This document shows positions 18,451-27,423 of a stretch of 64,000 bases of DNA, piece after piece. Origin of the DNA: Thermofilaceae archaeon (GTDB lineage: Archaea; Thermoproteota; Thermoprotei; Thermofilales; Thermofilaceae); assembly GCA_038731975.1 (NCBI GenBank), contig JAVYQJ010000006.1, positions 1-64,000 on the forward strand. Reading direction: 5' to 3'. The notes beneath the pieces were generated by a model. The model was not told where the DNA came from, ran no database searches, and was given only the letters and a program-made list of their open reading frames with translations. The first letter of the stretch is position 1, and each line of letters starts with the position of its first letter. The position numbers and the translations under genes were made by a program.

Positions 18451-20364
18451 GTGGGTGAGCCTCACAGCTCCCAGCTGCTTTCGGGTTTTACTTGGAGAGC
18501 CCTGCTAGTGCTGCTGTTAGGGGCCGCCATCGTCGTGCCAGCCTCGATATACCTCTCGATGCTCGCGGGCGGAACTCTCGCGGGAGCAGCCGCGTTCATC
18601 ATAGCTGTGCTAGCAAGCCAGCTTGCCCTAACCTTCGGAGCACCACTAACTAAGCAGGAGCTCCTGATCATTTACGAGGCTTCCAGCGTCATCGCATCCG
18701 CTAACGCTGCCGGTATCGGCTTCTACTGGATCATCTTCAGGATGTTCTACGTGAAGAACCCGATCACCTGGGCCTACACGATCGACGGCGTCCCCATACC
18801 GCTCCGCGTCCCCAGCTGGCTCGCTCCCCCCTTGGGCTCCTCCGCCTACCTCGAGAGGACGCTCTTCCACCCCGACATACTCGCGCCAGCTCTCGTTTAC
18901 ATCTCCTTCACCGCTCTCTTCCTGATCGCGGAGCTAGCGATGCTGATGATCCTCTCCTTCACCTTTCTCGAGGTGGAGAGGCTCCCCTTCCCCTTCTCGA
19001 GGATCGATGCGATGCTCGTCGACACCCTCTCGGAGCGTAGGCCGGATCGGGTGAAGTTCTTCATGGCTGCGCTGACCTTCGGCGCCATCTACGGGCTCTT
19101 CGTCGTCGCCCTGCCGTACGTCGCCGGGATAGCCTTCATCCCGCTCCCCTGGCTCGACCTGACGCCGCTAACCGAGCCATACATGCCGGGAGCCCTGCTG
19201 GGAATCGCGACCGACTTGACGCCGTGGGCGGGTGGATTAGTCGTCCCCTTCGAGGCTGGCGTGGGCATCGTGCTGGGTTCGATGGCCACCTGGGGCTTCG
19301 GGAACTGGCTTGTTCGCGAGTACCTACCGGGAGTCTTCCCGGAGTGGGTCTCTGAGTACCGGCCCGGGATGGGGATAGCCTTGATATGGCAGCGCTCAAT
19401 GTTCAGAGTCTGGTTCGCCCCCCAGATCGGCGTAGCGCTAGGCCTCTCACTCGTGATGATCGCCAGGTTCAGGAGGAGCATCGCGAAGGCCTTCGCCGCG
19501 CTGTCTCGGGCCATCAAGTCGCCGGCCGAGAGCAGGGGCTACCCGTCGATGATGATCCTGATCTCGATGTACCTGGCTGGTACCACGGGGTCCGCCCTGC
19601 TCCACTGGTACTTGACCGGTTTCCCGCTCTGGATCTCACTGCTCTACTCCGTTGCGCTCAGCCTCCTCATCGGGGTGGCATCGACGGCCGCCATCGGCGA
19701 GACGGGGTTCTCCATCTCCCTACCCTACCTCTGGCACACAATCGTCTACTTCTCCGACTACCGCGACTACCCGGGCTGGGTGATCATGCCGGTCCTAGCT
19801 GGTACACAGTCGCCCGGCTTAACCAACATGATGAGCGCTGCCTACTTAACCCAGACGAAGCCGATGGATCTCGTTAAGGCCATTGTAGTGGCGTTCATCG
19901 TCACGCAGGTACTCGGCGTCCTATCGCTCGACCTCTTCTGGAGGATCGCGCCAATACCCAGTAGCGCTTACCCGTTCACCCTCTTCGATTGGGCTAGGAT
20001 CGCGATAGGCGACTCCCTCCTCGTCACGAGGAGCATAAGGATAGACCCTCTCGTCCTCCTAACCAGCGCGGGCGCGGGCGCCGGCGTAGTTGCCCTCCTA
20101 GAGGCGCTCAGGCTCTACGCGGGCGTGCCGATCTCGGGCCCCGGCTTCGTCGTCGGAGTAATGACGCTGACCCCCTACGCTGCATCAGTGTTTTTATCCT
20201 CTGCGCTCAGTAACCTCGTCCTCTCGAAGGTGTTCGGGAGGGAGAGGTGGATGGAGATGCGGTCGGTGGTCGCGGCCGGCATGATGGCGGGCTACGGCAT
20301 CATCATAGGCTTATCGATAGCTGGCCTGTTCATCGCGAAGTCCTCCTGGCTCTGGCCGTGGTGA
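18451..20364 (+). CDS. DUF6785-like / OPT-family membrane transporter (copy 2)
   Basis: This is a second polytopic OPT-like protein (637 residues). It shares the FLEVERLPFPFSRIDAML loop with the VEVERLTFPMAIP loop of the gene at 15790, and has similar helix spacing with Trp/Pro-rich loops. Transport of peptides, chelates or sugars is possible; nothing in the sequence fixes the substrate. GTG 18451 is chosen because the shared TATA places transcription there; TTG 18439 lies upstream of that point. Its TGA overlaps the GTG start of the giant M28-FtsX gene (GTGA), so the two are translated together and may form one membrane system. Confidence 0.75.
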   Translation: MGEPHSSQLLSGFTWRALLVLLLGAAIVVPASIYLSMLAGGTLAGAAAFIIAVLASQLALTFGAPLTKQELLIIYEASSVIASANAAGIGFYWIIFRMFYVKNPITWAYTIDGVPIPLRVPSWLAPPLGSSAYLERTLFHPDILAPALVYISFTALFLIAELAMLMILSFTFLEVERLPFPFSRIDAMLVDTLSERRPDRVKFFMAALTFGAIYGLFVVALPYVAGIAFIPLPWLDLTPLTEPYMPGALLGIATDLTPWAGGLVVPFEAGVGIVLGSMATWGFGNWLVREYLPGVFPEWVSEYRPGMGIALIWQRSMFRVWFAPQIGVALGLSLVMIARFRRSIAKAFAALSRAIKSPAESRGYPSMMILISMYLAGTTGSALLHWYLTGFPLWISLLYSVALSLLIGVASTAAIGETGFSISLPYLWHTIVYFSDYRDYPGWVIMPVLAGTQSPGLTNMMSAAYLTQTKPMDLVKAIVVAFIVTQVLGVLSLDLFWRIAPIPSSAYPFTLFDWARIAIGDSLLVTRSIRIDPLVLLTSAGAGAGVVALLEALRLYAGVPISGPGFVVGVMTLTPYAASVFLSSALSNLVLSKVFGRERWMEMRSVVAAGMMAGYGIIIGLSIAGLFIAKSSWLWPW

Positions 20365-23300
20365 GAGCTGTGAACCGCGCGCGCCTCCCGCTTCTGGTCG
20401 CCCTCCTCGCATTACTCGGCGCCAGCCTACTAGCGAAGCCTGAAGCTGACTACGGGGCTTCAGTAGCTTCCCAGCTCGACTTCGCCCTCATTGAGGAGCA
20501 CGCGCGCATCCTTTCAACGCTCGGGTCCAGAGTTGTCGGCTACCCCGGCTACCTCAGAGCCCTCGAGTACATAACGGGGAAGCTGAGGGAGATGGGCCTC
20601 GAACCTGAAGTGCAGACCTTCAAGGTGGTCACACCACTCGAGGAGGAGGTCTTCATTGAAGTCGGCGGTGCCCGCTACCCTCTACATCTGGTTTGGCCGA
20701 ACGCGATGTTCATGGTTTCGTCGACGCCGCCCGAGGGGGTTGTAGGGCGCCTCGTCTACGTCGGCGGGGGTAGGGCTGAGGACATGAAGGGCAAGGAGAT
20801 CAACGGTAGCATCGTGCTCATGGATTTCAACTCCTACGATAACTGGCTGAGGGCTGCGGATCTCGGCGCAAAGGTTGTGGTGCTGCTCGAGCCCGAGGAT
20901 ACGGACAGGTACGAAGCTCTCGCCAAGTTCGTCAGCGCACCCGTCAAGTTCACGAGGGTTTACGCCACCAGGGAGGTGGCCAGGGAGCTCCTGAAGCAGG
21001 AGGGTAAGGTGGCCAGGCTCGTCGTTAAAGCCAGGATGGCGGAGGTGGAGGCCTACAACATCATTGCCAGGATCAACGGTACGGCGAACCCGAGCGACGT
21101 AATCGTGATTGCGACGAACTACGATTCCTGGTCCGTCGTCCCCGCGGTCTCGACGGGCTACACCGAGGCGATGAACACGGCGTTCCTCCTGGAGCTCGCC
21201 CGAGCTCTAGCTAGTAACCCGCCCCGCTTCAGCGTGTGGATAGCATTCCTCTCAGGCTTCTACCAGGGGCTCGCGGGCCCCAGAGCCTTCGTGGAGAAGT
21301 ACTTCTACTCGCCGGAGGTGCTCAGCGGGAGCCTCAGGGTCTGGCTGATGCTAGGGGTGCAGTTGAGCGACGAGTCCCCCAAGGTGTCGACGATGTTCGT
21401 CGGCCTGGGTTTAAGGTACGGGGCCGGCTCCTCCCAAGTGGCCGGGAAGTTCACCTGGATCAAGGGGAGGCTCTACGCGTACTCCCGCTCCCCGCAGCTG
21501 CTCGAGCTCGTCAGGCGGGCTCTGGGCGCGGAGGTGAAGCCCGAGGACATCTACGAGGACTACCTCGAGGCTTCGGGCTGGTGGGGTACTCAACAGGTCC
21601 CCTACATGCTGATCAGCGAGCCGGCCACCATGGCCGGTACCGCCTCGTTCACCTTCAAGACTGCCTACTACAGGGGCCTCCGGTGGGGCACCCCGCTCGA
21701 CGACTCCAAGCACTTCAAGTCGAGCAACTTCAGGGCTCAAGCCCTTGTCACAGCCTACATGGTTGCCTCCCTGGCCTCCGAGGAATCGTGGGGGCTCAGC
21801 TGGGGCTCCCACTCGCCTCTACGCTTCGGCGTGAGGGTGGGAGTGATCGAGGGGTTCGTGGAGTTCCAGGGGGAGGTCGCTCAGCTAGACCCCTCCACGG
21901 GCTGGTACAGGCCCGTGCCCGGAGCCCTCGTGAGGGTGTACCCGGAGGGGCCCATGGGGACCTTCGCCTGGCCCTTCTCGGCCTACCTTACGTTCACCGA
22001 CAGTGAAGGCCGATTCAGGGCGATCATAGGTCCGAGAGGGTCTACCCCAGCCTGGCTCTTCGACGCTTGGGTGGTCGACTGGGAGACCGGCGACGTAACT
22101 CACGCTTGCGATAGAGGGCCCCTTTACGGCCAGCAGGTGCTCAAATCCTCCCTGGCGCCGCTCTCCCCAGTAGAGGGCGCCGTAGTGCCGGTGTTCGAGG
22201 CACGCTCGCTGACTGTCTTCAGGGTTCTATCCCCGAGCACATTGAGGAGGCCGGTCCTGCTCGACCCCCGCCAACCCACCCAGCTCCTCCTCTCCACTAG
22301 CGTGCGGCTTGAGGTCTACGATTTCGACACTAAGGGCTACCCGTACTTCTACGGCTATTGGTATGACCCGTGGGGTTACCCGCTCGTCGTTTTCGGGGAG
22401 CCGGGCTCCAGGTTGATCGTGAGCCTCAGAGTGGGCATCGGGTGGCCTGAGCTGGTTCTAGTTAACGCGAGCCCCGGCTTGAGCGAGGGCTCCGGCTTCC
22501 TGATGAGCCGCAACGTGGTGCTCCTCGCCTCCTACCTGAGGATGGCCAGCGACATGCTCCTTCTGGCTGAAGGCAGGTACGCTAAGCTAGCGGAGAGGGG
22601 GGTGAGGAGCGTCAGCGCCGAGAGGCTCCTTACCAAGGCTAGGGATTACTTGCGGAAGGCCGCCGAGAGCCTGGAGGCGAGGGACTACCCGGCTTACGAG
22701 GCCAACGCGCTGGCCGCGCTAGCGTACGCCTCGAAAGCCTACAAGGACGAGGTGATGCCCCTCTACGACGATACCGGGAAGAGCGGTCTGGCGATGCTCG
22801 CGCTGCTGGTACCGGCTGCCTTCCTGCTAGAGAGGCTCCTGCTCCACGCCAGCGGGAGTAAGGCGAGGCTTCTGTCGCTCCTCACCACCGGCGCCGCTCT
22901 CACCGCCGTCTTCTACGTCGTTCACCCGGCCCTCTCGGTGATAACGAGCACGGCCATGAGCATGATGGGGGTCCTCCTAGTCCTCCTCTTCGCCATCGCG
23001 ATTGTCGTGCTGGGCAGCGAAGCGGGCCGCGTCATCGAGGAGGAGGCTGAAAGGGCCATGGGTGTGCACAAGGTTGGGCGGGGCCACGCCGTGGTGGTGC
23101 TGCAGAGCCTGCCGGTGGCCATCGAGAACATGAGGAAGAGGCCCTTGCGGACGGCCTTAACCCTGGCCGCCCTCGTCGCGACGGTCGTGGCGGTTACATC
23201 GCTGACGTCCGTCACCTACTACACGGACGTCGTGTTCACAAGGGTTTTAGACGAGTCCCCGGCTAGCGCTCTCCTGGTCAAGAGGGGGTATGCCGTCCCC

Positions 23301-24824
23301 CTCTACGACGTCCTAGACGCACCCCTTCTAGCCTACCTTAGGGCCACGGCGCCGGGCTTTCGTCTATACCCGCGAGCCTGGAGTTACCCCTCCATGGGCC
23401 TGCGGCAGGGGTATTCAGCCCCGGTTTTCGGAGCAGGTCGCCTGGAAGCGGGTGCTAGGGTAGCCGCCCTGCTCGGCTTGTCCGGGGATGAGGTGGCAGA
23501 GAAGTTCTCCAGCATCATCGTTGAGGGCCTCACCTCCGAGGCCCTAAGCAACCTCTTCGATGAAGGGTTGAACGTCTGCCTGCTCCCGCGAAGCGCCGCA
23601 AGGGCCTTAGGGGTAAGCGTGGGCGACACCATCACCTTCGCAGGCTTCGATTTAGTCGTGGTGGGGATCTTCGACGACGCATCTGCTGGAGCGCTGCTCG
23701 ATCTCGACGGAACTTCGCTGGCTCCGATCAGGCCTGACCACAACACGGTGATCGCCATGGAGCCCCCTGGTGCCCCGCCCAGCGTCCCCTCGAGCGCCAG
23801 CTGGAGCGAGATCATCGTAGTGCCCTTCTCCTTCGCGCTCAAGAGCGGCTACCTTGCCTCCGTCGAGCTCACCCCAACGGGGGAGGTCAGCGAGGCGGAG
23901 CTGACGGAGGTCGCCAAGGATGTTACGCTGGCTACCGAACTCAAAACCTACGTTGGGGTGAAGGGCGTTGGGGTGAGGAGCGGAGCTAGGGTCACCAGCT
24001 ACCTGTTCCTGGGCTGGGAAATCATACCCATAGTGCTGACGATCGGAGCTCTCAACATGACGGTCACTCTGCTGGGCAGCCTGAAGGAGAGGGTGCGAGA
24101 AACCTACGTTTTCACCGCGGTAGGCTTGTCGCCGCTCGGTTCCGCGCTCATGTATATGACGGAGGCAGTCACGTACGCCGTCATAGCCGTTGTAGCCGGC
24201 TACGTGCTAGGCTTCGCCGCCAATAAGGCTCTCGCAGCTGCGGGCGTCCTCCCGGCCGAGTACGCTCTCAATTACGCTTCCGCATTCCTCGTCGTCGCCT
24301 TCGCTGTCCTGATCTTGGCTACGTTGGCAGCGTCGCTGTACCCCAGCCTGACGGCGGCCACGCTCATCACGCCATCTCTGGAGCGCCGGTGGAAGCCGTC
24401 GACGAGGCCGAGGGGCGACTCGTGGAGCATACCGATACCGGTGAGGTTCCCCAGCAGGGATGAGGCTCTGGGGGCGCTCTACTACGTCTACGAGTACTTC
24501 ACGGGGATGGGGAAGGAGAGGCCGTACTTCATCGTTCGCGAAGCCCAACCTCCAACAACCAGTCAGCCGGCCGTGGTGATGACCGTGGCTCTCTCCCCCT
24601 ACGAGCTGGGTGTGACGCAGGAGGCGCAAATCGCGCTGCTCGGCGACGATATCCGGAGGGTTTACACTATAATGCTCCAGCTGAAGAGGCTGACCGGCTC
24701 GAGGAGCGTGTGGGAGTCCAACAACTACTACTTCATCGACGAGGTGAGGAAGCAGGCGCTCATGTGGAGGGCTCTACCACCCGAAAAGAGGACTGAGTAC
24801 GTGAGTAAAGCGAGAAGCTTGTAA
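20361..24824 (+). CDS. Giant fusion: degenerate M28-peptidase-like ectodomain plus FtsX-type permease
   Basis: The 1487-residue protein starts with a membrane anchor (LPLLVALLALLGASLLA). Next comes an M28 aminopeptidase-like region with a PA-like insert (about 40-520). A carboxypeptidase-regulatory-like beta module (PGALVRVYPEG...TDSEGRFRAIIG, about 530-610) and further beta and helical segments follow. The C terminus is an FtsX-type permease with helices near 830-960 and 1210-1390 and the RPLRTALTLAALVATVVAV entry helix. The M28 zinc-binding HYD is replaced by NYDSW (N253), and the following Asp/Glu ligands are not recognisable, so peptidase activity is doubtful. No ABC ATPase is adjacent. 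GTG 20361 overlaps the previous stop. Confidence 0.75.
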   Translation: MRAVNRARLPLLVALLALLGASLLAKPEADYGASVASQLDFALIEEHARILSTLGSRVVGYPGYLRALEYITGKLREMGLEPEVQTFKVVTPLEEEVFIEVGGARYPLHLVWPNAMFMVSSTPPEGVVGRLVYVGGGRAEDMKGKEINGSIVLMDFNSYDNWLRAADLGAKVVVLLEPEDTDRYEALAKFVSAPVKFTRVYATREVARELLKQEGKVARLVVKARMAEVEAYNIIARINGTANPSDVIVIATNYDSWSVVPAVSTGYTEAMNTAFLLELARALASNPPRFSVWIAFLSGFYQGLAGPRAFVEKYFYSPEVLSGSLRVWLMLGVQLSDESPKVSTMFVGLGLRYGAGSSQVAGKFTWIKGRLYAYSRSPQLLELVRRALGAEVKPEDIYEDYLEASGWWGTQQVPYMLISEPATMAGTASFTFKTAYYRGLRWGTPLDDSKHFKSSNFRAQALVTAYMVASLASEESWGLSWGSHSPLRFGVRVGVIEGFVEFQGEVAQLDPSTGWYRPVPGALVRVYPEGPMGTFAWPFSAYLTFTDSEGRFRAIIGPRGSTPAWLFDAWVVDWETGDVTHACDRGPLYGQQVLKSSLAPLSPVEGAVVPVFEARSLTVFRVLSPSTLRRPVLLDPRQPTQLLLSTSVRLEVYDFDTKGYPYFYGYWYDPWGYPLVVFGEPGSRLIVSLRVGIGWPELVLVNASPGLSEGSGFLMSRNVVLLASYLRMASDMLLLAEGRYAKLAERGVRSVSAERLLTKARDYLRKAAESLEARDYPAYEANALAALAYASKAYKDEVMPLYDDTGKSGLAMLALLVPAAFLLERLLLHASGSKARLLSLLTTGAALTAVFYVVHPALSVITSTAMSMMGVLLVLLFAIAIVVLGSEAGRVIEEEAERAMGVHKVGRGHAVVVLQSLPVAIENMRKRPLRTALTLAALVATVVAVTSLTSVTYYTDVVFTRVLDESPASALLVKRGYAVPLYDVLDAPLLAYLRATAPGFRLYPRAWSYPSMGLRQGYSAPVFGAGRLEAGARVAALLGLSGDEVAEKFSSIIVEGLTSEALSNLFDEGLNVCLLPRSAARALGVSVGDTITFAGFDLVVVGIFDDASAGALLDLDGTSLAPIRPDHNTVIAMEPPGAPPSVPSSASWSEIIVVPFSFALKSGYLASVELTPTGEVSEAELTEVAKDVTLATELKTYVGVKGVGVRSGARVTSYLFLGWEIIPIVLTIGALNMTVTLLGSLKERVRETYVFTAVGLSPLGSALMYMTEAVTYAVIAVVAGYVLGFAANKALAAAGVLPAEYALNYASAFLVVAFAVLILATLAASLYPSLTAATLITPSLERRWKPSTRPRGDSWSIPIPVRFPSRDEALGALYYVYEYFTGMGKERPYFIVREAQPPTTSQPAVVMTVALSPYELGVTQEAQIALLGDDIRRVYTIMLQLKRLTGSRSVWESNNYYFIDEVRKQALMWRALPPEKRTEYVSKARSL

Positions 24825-24837
24825 CCCCCGGCTTCTC

Positions 24838-25881
24838 CTACTCGCACCAGTACTTCAGCAGTTCCTTATGGGCTTCGAGAAGCAGCAGGGGGTCGCCCGG
24901 AGTCAGGGTGAAGTACAGCCCCCCCACTTCAAGCAGCCTTAGCCCCAGGTCCCGAGCCACTGCTGGAGCAAGCCGTTTCGCGCCGCGGCCGACGAACACG
25001 AGCTTCCCTTCGCGCAGTGAAACCACCTTAAGGTCGGGGGGAGGAAGGGTGTCTTCGATCTCGGTGCCCGCGGGGGGCGAGGAGCCGACTACGACTCGGC
25101 AGGCCGACCCCCTGAGGATCTTGAACGTGAGAGGGTGGAAACGCTTTACGCCCAGCTCCGCCATCGCATCGGCCTCGCTCAACCCAACCTGCTTCAGGGG
25201 ATGCGCTGTAGGCACGAGGTCGGGGTCTGCGCTCATCAAGCAGGGGGTGTCCGTCACGAGGTACAGCTCACCGGCGTTGAGAGCCGCCGCCACAAGCGAG
25301 GCGGTGAGGTCTGAGGCGCCCCTACCCATCGTCGTCGTCCGCCCATCCCTAGTGGATCCCACGAACCCGGCAACGACGACCGCGTCGTACTTGGGCAGCA
25401 GCGGCTCGAGAGCCCGCCTAATGCCGGCGAAGCAGTCCTCCACTAGAGGCCTCGCCTCGCCAAATCGATCGTCGGTCACGATCCCGGCTTCACCGCCGTC
25501 GAGAGCGATCACCCGAGAGGCTAAGCCCTCAAGGGCGGCTGCCATCGTGTAGGCTGAAACCCGCTCCCCCGTCGCGAGGATCTCGTCGAGGAGCTGGCGC
25601 GAGGGGTGGTTCGAGTAGGCCTTGAAGGCTCTCGTGCAGCGGTCCACCCACTTCTCGAACCCCTTCGCCCCCACCTCCTCAGCCACGCTGACGATCGAGT
25701 CTAACGTCTCGTGGAGCATCCTCTCGTCTCGGGTTTCGGCGGCGTGCAGCAGAGCATCCGTCACGCCCCTCATGGCTGAAACCACGATTACGCGGGCACC
25801 GAGCTCGAGCGCCAGCTTCGCGTGCCTCGCGTAATCGCTCGCAGCTCTAAGCACTGAACCCCCCACCTTCACTACGCGCAC
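24838..25881 (-). CDS. Aspartokinase, short form
   Basis: The enzyme phosphorylates aspartate, the first step towards Lys, Thr and Met. The amino-acid kinase domain is clear: VVKVGGSVL, VIVVSAMRGVTD, ATGERVSA, VAGFVGSTRDGRTTTMGRGASD and the TDTPCLMSADP region. At 347 residues it is about 100 shorter than the common form. Only one degenerate regulatory segment follows the kinase domain instead of two full ACT domains, so feedback control is probably altered. GTG 25881 is leaderless from the TATA at 25905-25914. It ends convergently, close to the FtsX fusion. Confidence 0.88.
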   Translation of the reverse strand: MRVVKVGGSVLRAASDYARHAKLALELGARVIVVSAMRGVTDALLHAAETRDERMLHETLDSIVSVAEEVGAKGFEKWVDRCTRAFKAYSNHPSRQLLDEILATGERVSAYTMAAALEGLASRVIALDGGEAGIVTDDRFGEARPLVEDCFAGIRRALEPLLPKYDAVVVAGFVGSTRDGRTTTMGRGASDLTASLVAAALNAGELYLVTDTPCLMSADPDLVPTAHPLKQVGLSEADAMAELGVKRFHPLTFKILRGSACRVVVGSSPPAGTEIEDTLPPPDLKVVSLREGKLVFVGRGAKRLAPAVARDLGLRLLEVGGLYFTLTPGDPLLLLEAHKELLKYWCE

Positions 25882-25904
25882 GTCCGCGCGCTTCGCGCAC
25901 CCCG

Positions 25905-25958
25905 TTTAAAAACTTTAAGCATTAATTACCCCTGCTCATTCCGCCCAAGATATTACTC
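25905..25958. promoter_or_regulatory. Divergent promoters of aspartokinase and the small wHTH gene
   Basis: GTTTAAAAAC at 25905-25914 fits aspartokinase (GTG 25881). GATATTACTC at 25949-25958 is centred about 26 nt before ATG 25980. A further AT-rich element at 25964-25974 is too close to that ATG. Confidence 0.45.
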
Positions 25959-25979
25959 ATGTTCATATAAAAGGATTAA

Positions 25980-26279
25980 ATGGTGAGCTCTCCTGCTCCC
26001 CGCGTGGATGCCAGGCTCCTCAGAGAGGTTCTCAAGCTGGCAGCTAACGGCCCCATCACCCTACCGCAGCTGGCGGAAAAGCTGGGTGTTGGTGTTGGCG
26101 AAGCTGAAGCATTGATAGGCGCGCTGCTCGCGCACAGCTACCTGAGGGAGGTGAAGCCCTCGGATTGCACCGCCTGCCCCCTTAAGGGGGTTTGCGCGGT
26201 CAACGTCACGAGGGGCGTGCGCGTCTTCGAGTTGACCGAAAAGGGCCGCAGGGTTATCGAGCGCGGAGCTTCACTTTGA
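25980..26279 (+). CDS. Small winged-helix protein with a Cys cluster (FeoC-like)
   Basis: The 99-residue protein has a winged helix-turn-helix (RLLREVLKLAANGPITLPQLAEKLG...EAEALIGALLAHSYLREV). A Cys cluster, DCTACPLKGVC (C-x2-C-x5-C), and a beta hairpin (GVRVFELTEKGRRVIE) follow. The cluster could bind zinc or an iron-sulfur centre, as in FeoC-like regulators. A redox- or metal-sensing transcription factor is likely; no target is visible. Its 3' end overlaps the convergent gene by 26 nt. Confidence 0.65.
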   Translation: MVSSPAPRVDARLLREVLKLAANGPITLPQLAEKLGVGVGEAEALIGALLAHSYLREVKPSDCTACPLKGVCAVNVTRGVRVFELTEKGRRVIERGASL

Positions 26280-26469
26280 TCACGTCGCCTACGACGGAGA
26301 CCTCGTACCCCTCGTCTCTCAGCATGTTCAGGGCCTCGATCACTTCGTCGTAGCTGTAGCCCTCCACCTCAAGCTCCGGTATGAGCACACGACCTACGCC
26401 TCCGAACACGTCCCTAGATGCGATGCTCAGGATGCGCGCGGCCAGCTCCTCAACCCTCCTTGCTCTCAT
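26254..26469 (-). CDS. Small hypothetical protein
   Basis: This 71-residue acidic/basic protein (RVEELAARILSIASRDVFGG...SYDEVIEALNMLRDEGYEV) looks like a small helix-strand fold. I do not recognise a family. It overlaps the phosphoribosyltransferase gene by 20 nt, so the two are co-transcribed, and it overlaps the convergent wHTH gene at its other end. Coding status is supported by the tight operon packing and the protein-like composition. Confidence 0.55.
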   Translation of the reverse strand: MRARRVEELAARILSIASRDVFGGVGRVLIPELEVEGYSYDEVIEALNMLRDEGYEVSVVGDVIKVKLRAR

Positions 26470-26920
26470 ACCTCTCCCACGGGAACACGGGGCAGGAGGT
26501 CATGAAGATAGCGTAGTAGTCGGGCACCTCAACCATTTCGCGCGACCTCACCACGAGCACGGCCGTCTTCACCTCGCCAGCCCCCTTAGAGATGAGCAGC
26601 TCCCGGGCGGCTTTCAGCGTCAGTCCCGTCCTGGCTACGTCGTCGACTACCAGGACTCGCTCACCGTTAAGCTGTGGGACGCTGTCGCGCAGCAGAAGGG
26701 GTTCCCCGTGGATTTCTCGTGGCGGCTTCTCGTCGCTGTACCTCCTGAACTCGACCTCGTACACGCGGTCGATGTTCAGCCTAGCTGCGATGATTAAGGC
26801 CGGGTAGATCCCGCCCCTCATTACGGCGACTATAGCGTCAATCCTTTCGCGCCGAACCTCCTCAGCCAGCGTTAGGGAGAGGCCGAGCACGTCCGACCAC
26901 GTCAACTCAGCTGTTCGCAT
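26450..26920 (-). CDS. Purine-type phosphoribosyltransferase (Gpt/Hpt-like)
   Basis: This type I phosphoribosyltransferase converts a base (guanine, xanthine or hypoxanthine class) and PRPP to the nucleotide. It has AIVAVMRGGIYPALIIA, the PRPP loop VLVVDDVARTGLTL and a terminal FPWER motif typical of the archaeal xanthine/guanine group. It has 156 residues from ATG 26920. ATG 26938 is possible, but it lies only 18 nt from the TATA centred near 26956. It is divergent from the nucleoside-deoxyribosyltransferase-like gene, which also belongs to nucleotide salvage. Confidence 0.82.
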   Translation of the reverse strand: MRTAELTWSDVLGLSLTLAEEVRRERIDAIVAVMRGGIYPALIIAARLNIDRVYEVEFRRYSDEKPPREIHGEPLLLRDSVPQLNGERVLVVDDVARTGLTLKAARELLISKGAGEVKTAVLVVRSREMVEVPDYYAIFMTSCPVFPWERYESKEG

Positions 26921-26951
26921 CTCAGCTCCTGCGCCCATGGCTAGCGCCAGA

Positions 26952-26961
26952 CTTTAAGCTT
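26952..26961. promoter_or_regulatory. TATA element shared by two divergent nucleotide-salvage genes
   Basis: CTTTAAGCTT is centred about 25 nt before GTG 26980 on the plus strand and about 36 nt before ATG 26920 on the minus strand. Confidence 0.5.
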
Positions 26962-26979
26962 ACGAGGCTCGAAGGGCTT

Positions 26980-27399
26980 GTGCGAATCTACCTTGCGGCA
27001 CCTATGAAGGGGGTGAGGGTGGCCCTCGAGACTGTCCGCGCAATCTACGCCGCGCTGAGGGAAATCGGATGCGAGGTTTTGACGCCTCACGTAATCGACG
27101 AGGTGCTCGACGTCGACAGGGGCTTGACGCCGGAGGAGGTGTACGAGAGGGACGTGAAGCTGCTCGAGGAGGCCGACGCTTTGGTGGCGGAGGTCAGCTA
27201 CCCCAGCCTCGGCGTCGGCTTCGAGATAGCATACGCGCTCCTGAAGGGTAAGAGGGTCATCGCCCTCTGCCTAGAGTCGCGCCTCGCGGAAACTTCTGCG
27301 CTCATTCGTGGGATCCGCAGCCCGAACTTCAAGCTGATAACCTACAGCGGGGTTGAGGACGCGATCGGGAAGCTCCTCGACGAGCTACGCTGCAGTTAA
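26980..27399 (+). CDS. Nucleoside 2-deoxyribosyltransferase-like / DNPH1-like protein
   Basis: The 139-residue protein has the deoxyribosyltransferase fold: IYLAAPMKGV at the N terminus, VYERDVKLLEEADALVAEVSYPS, then GVGFEIAYALLKGKRVIALC, which places the catalytic Glu. The short length and the sequence resemble the 2'-deoxynucleoside 5'-phosphate N-hydrolase (DNPH1/Rcl) branch, which clears unusual deoxynucleotides. It is leaderless at GTG 26980. It lies close to, but is probably transcribed separately from, the AN1/M50 gene, which has its own TATA. Confidence 0.78.
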   Translation: MRIYLAAPMKGVRVALETVRAIYAALREIGCEVLTPHVIDEVLDVDRGLTPEEVYERDVKLLEEADALVAEVSYPSLGVGFEIAYALLKGKRVIALCLESRLAETSALIRGIRSPNFKLITYSGVEDAIGKLLDELRCS

Positions 27400-27403
27400 T
27401 AAC
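27394..27403 (+). promoter_or_regulatory. TATA element of the AN1/M50 gene overlapping the upstream stop codon
   Basis: GTTAATAACC is centred 25 nt before GTG 27424. This decides that start over GTG 27406. Confidence 0.5.
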
Positions 27404-27423
27404 CGGTGGTGGGACACCTGCTC

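Noticed and set aside
20247-20360. Upstream extension of the M28-FtsX frame
   Set aside because: It lies inside the OPT-like gene in another frame and reads His/Arg-rich, without the signal anchor at its start.
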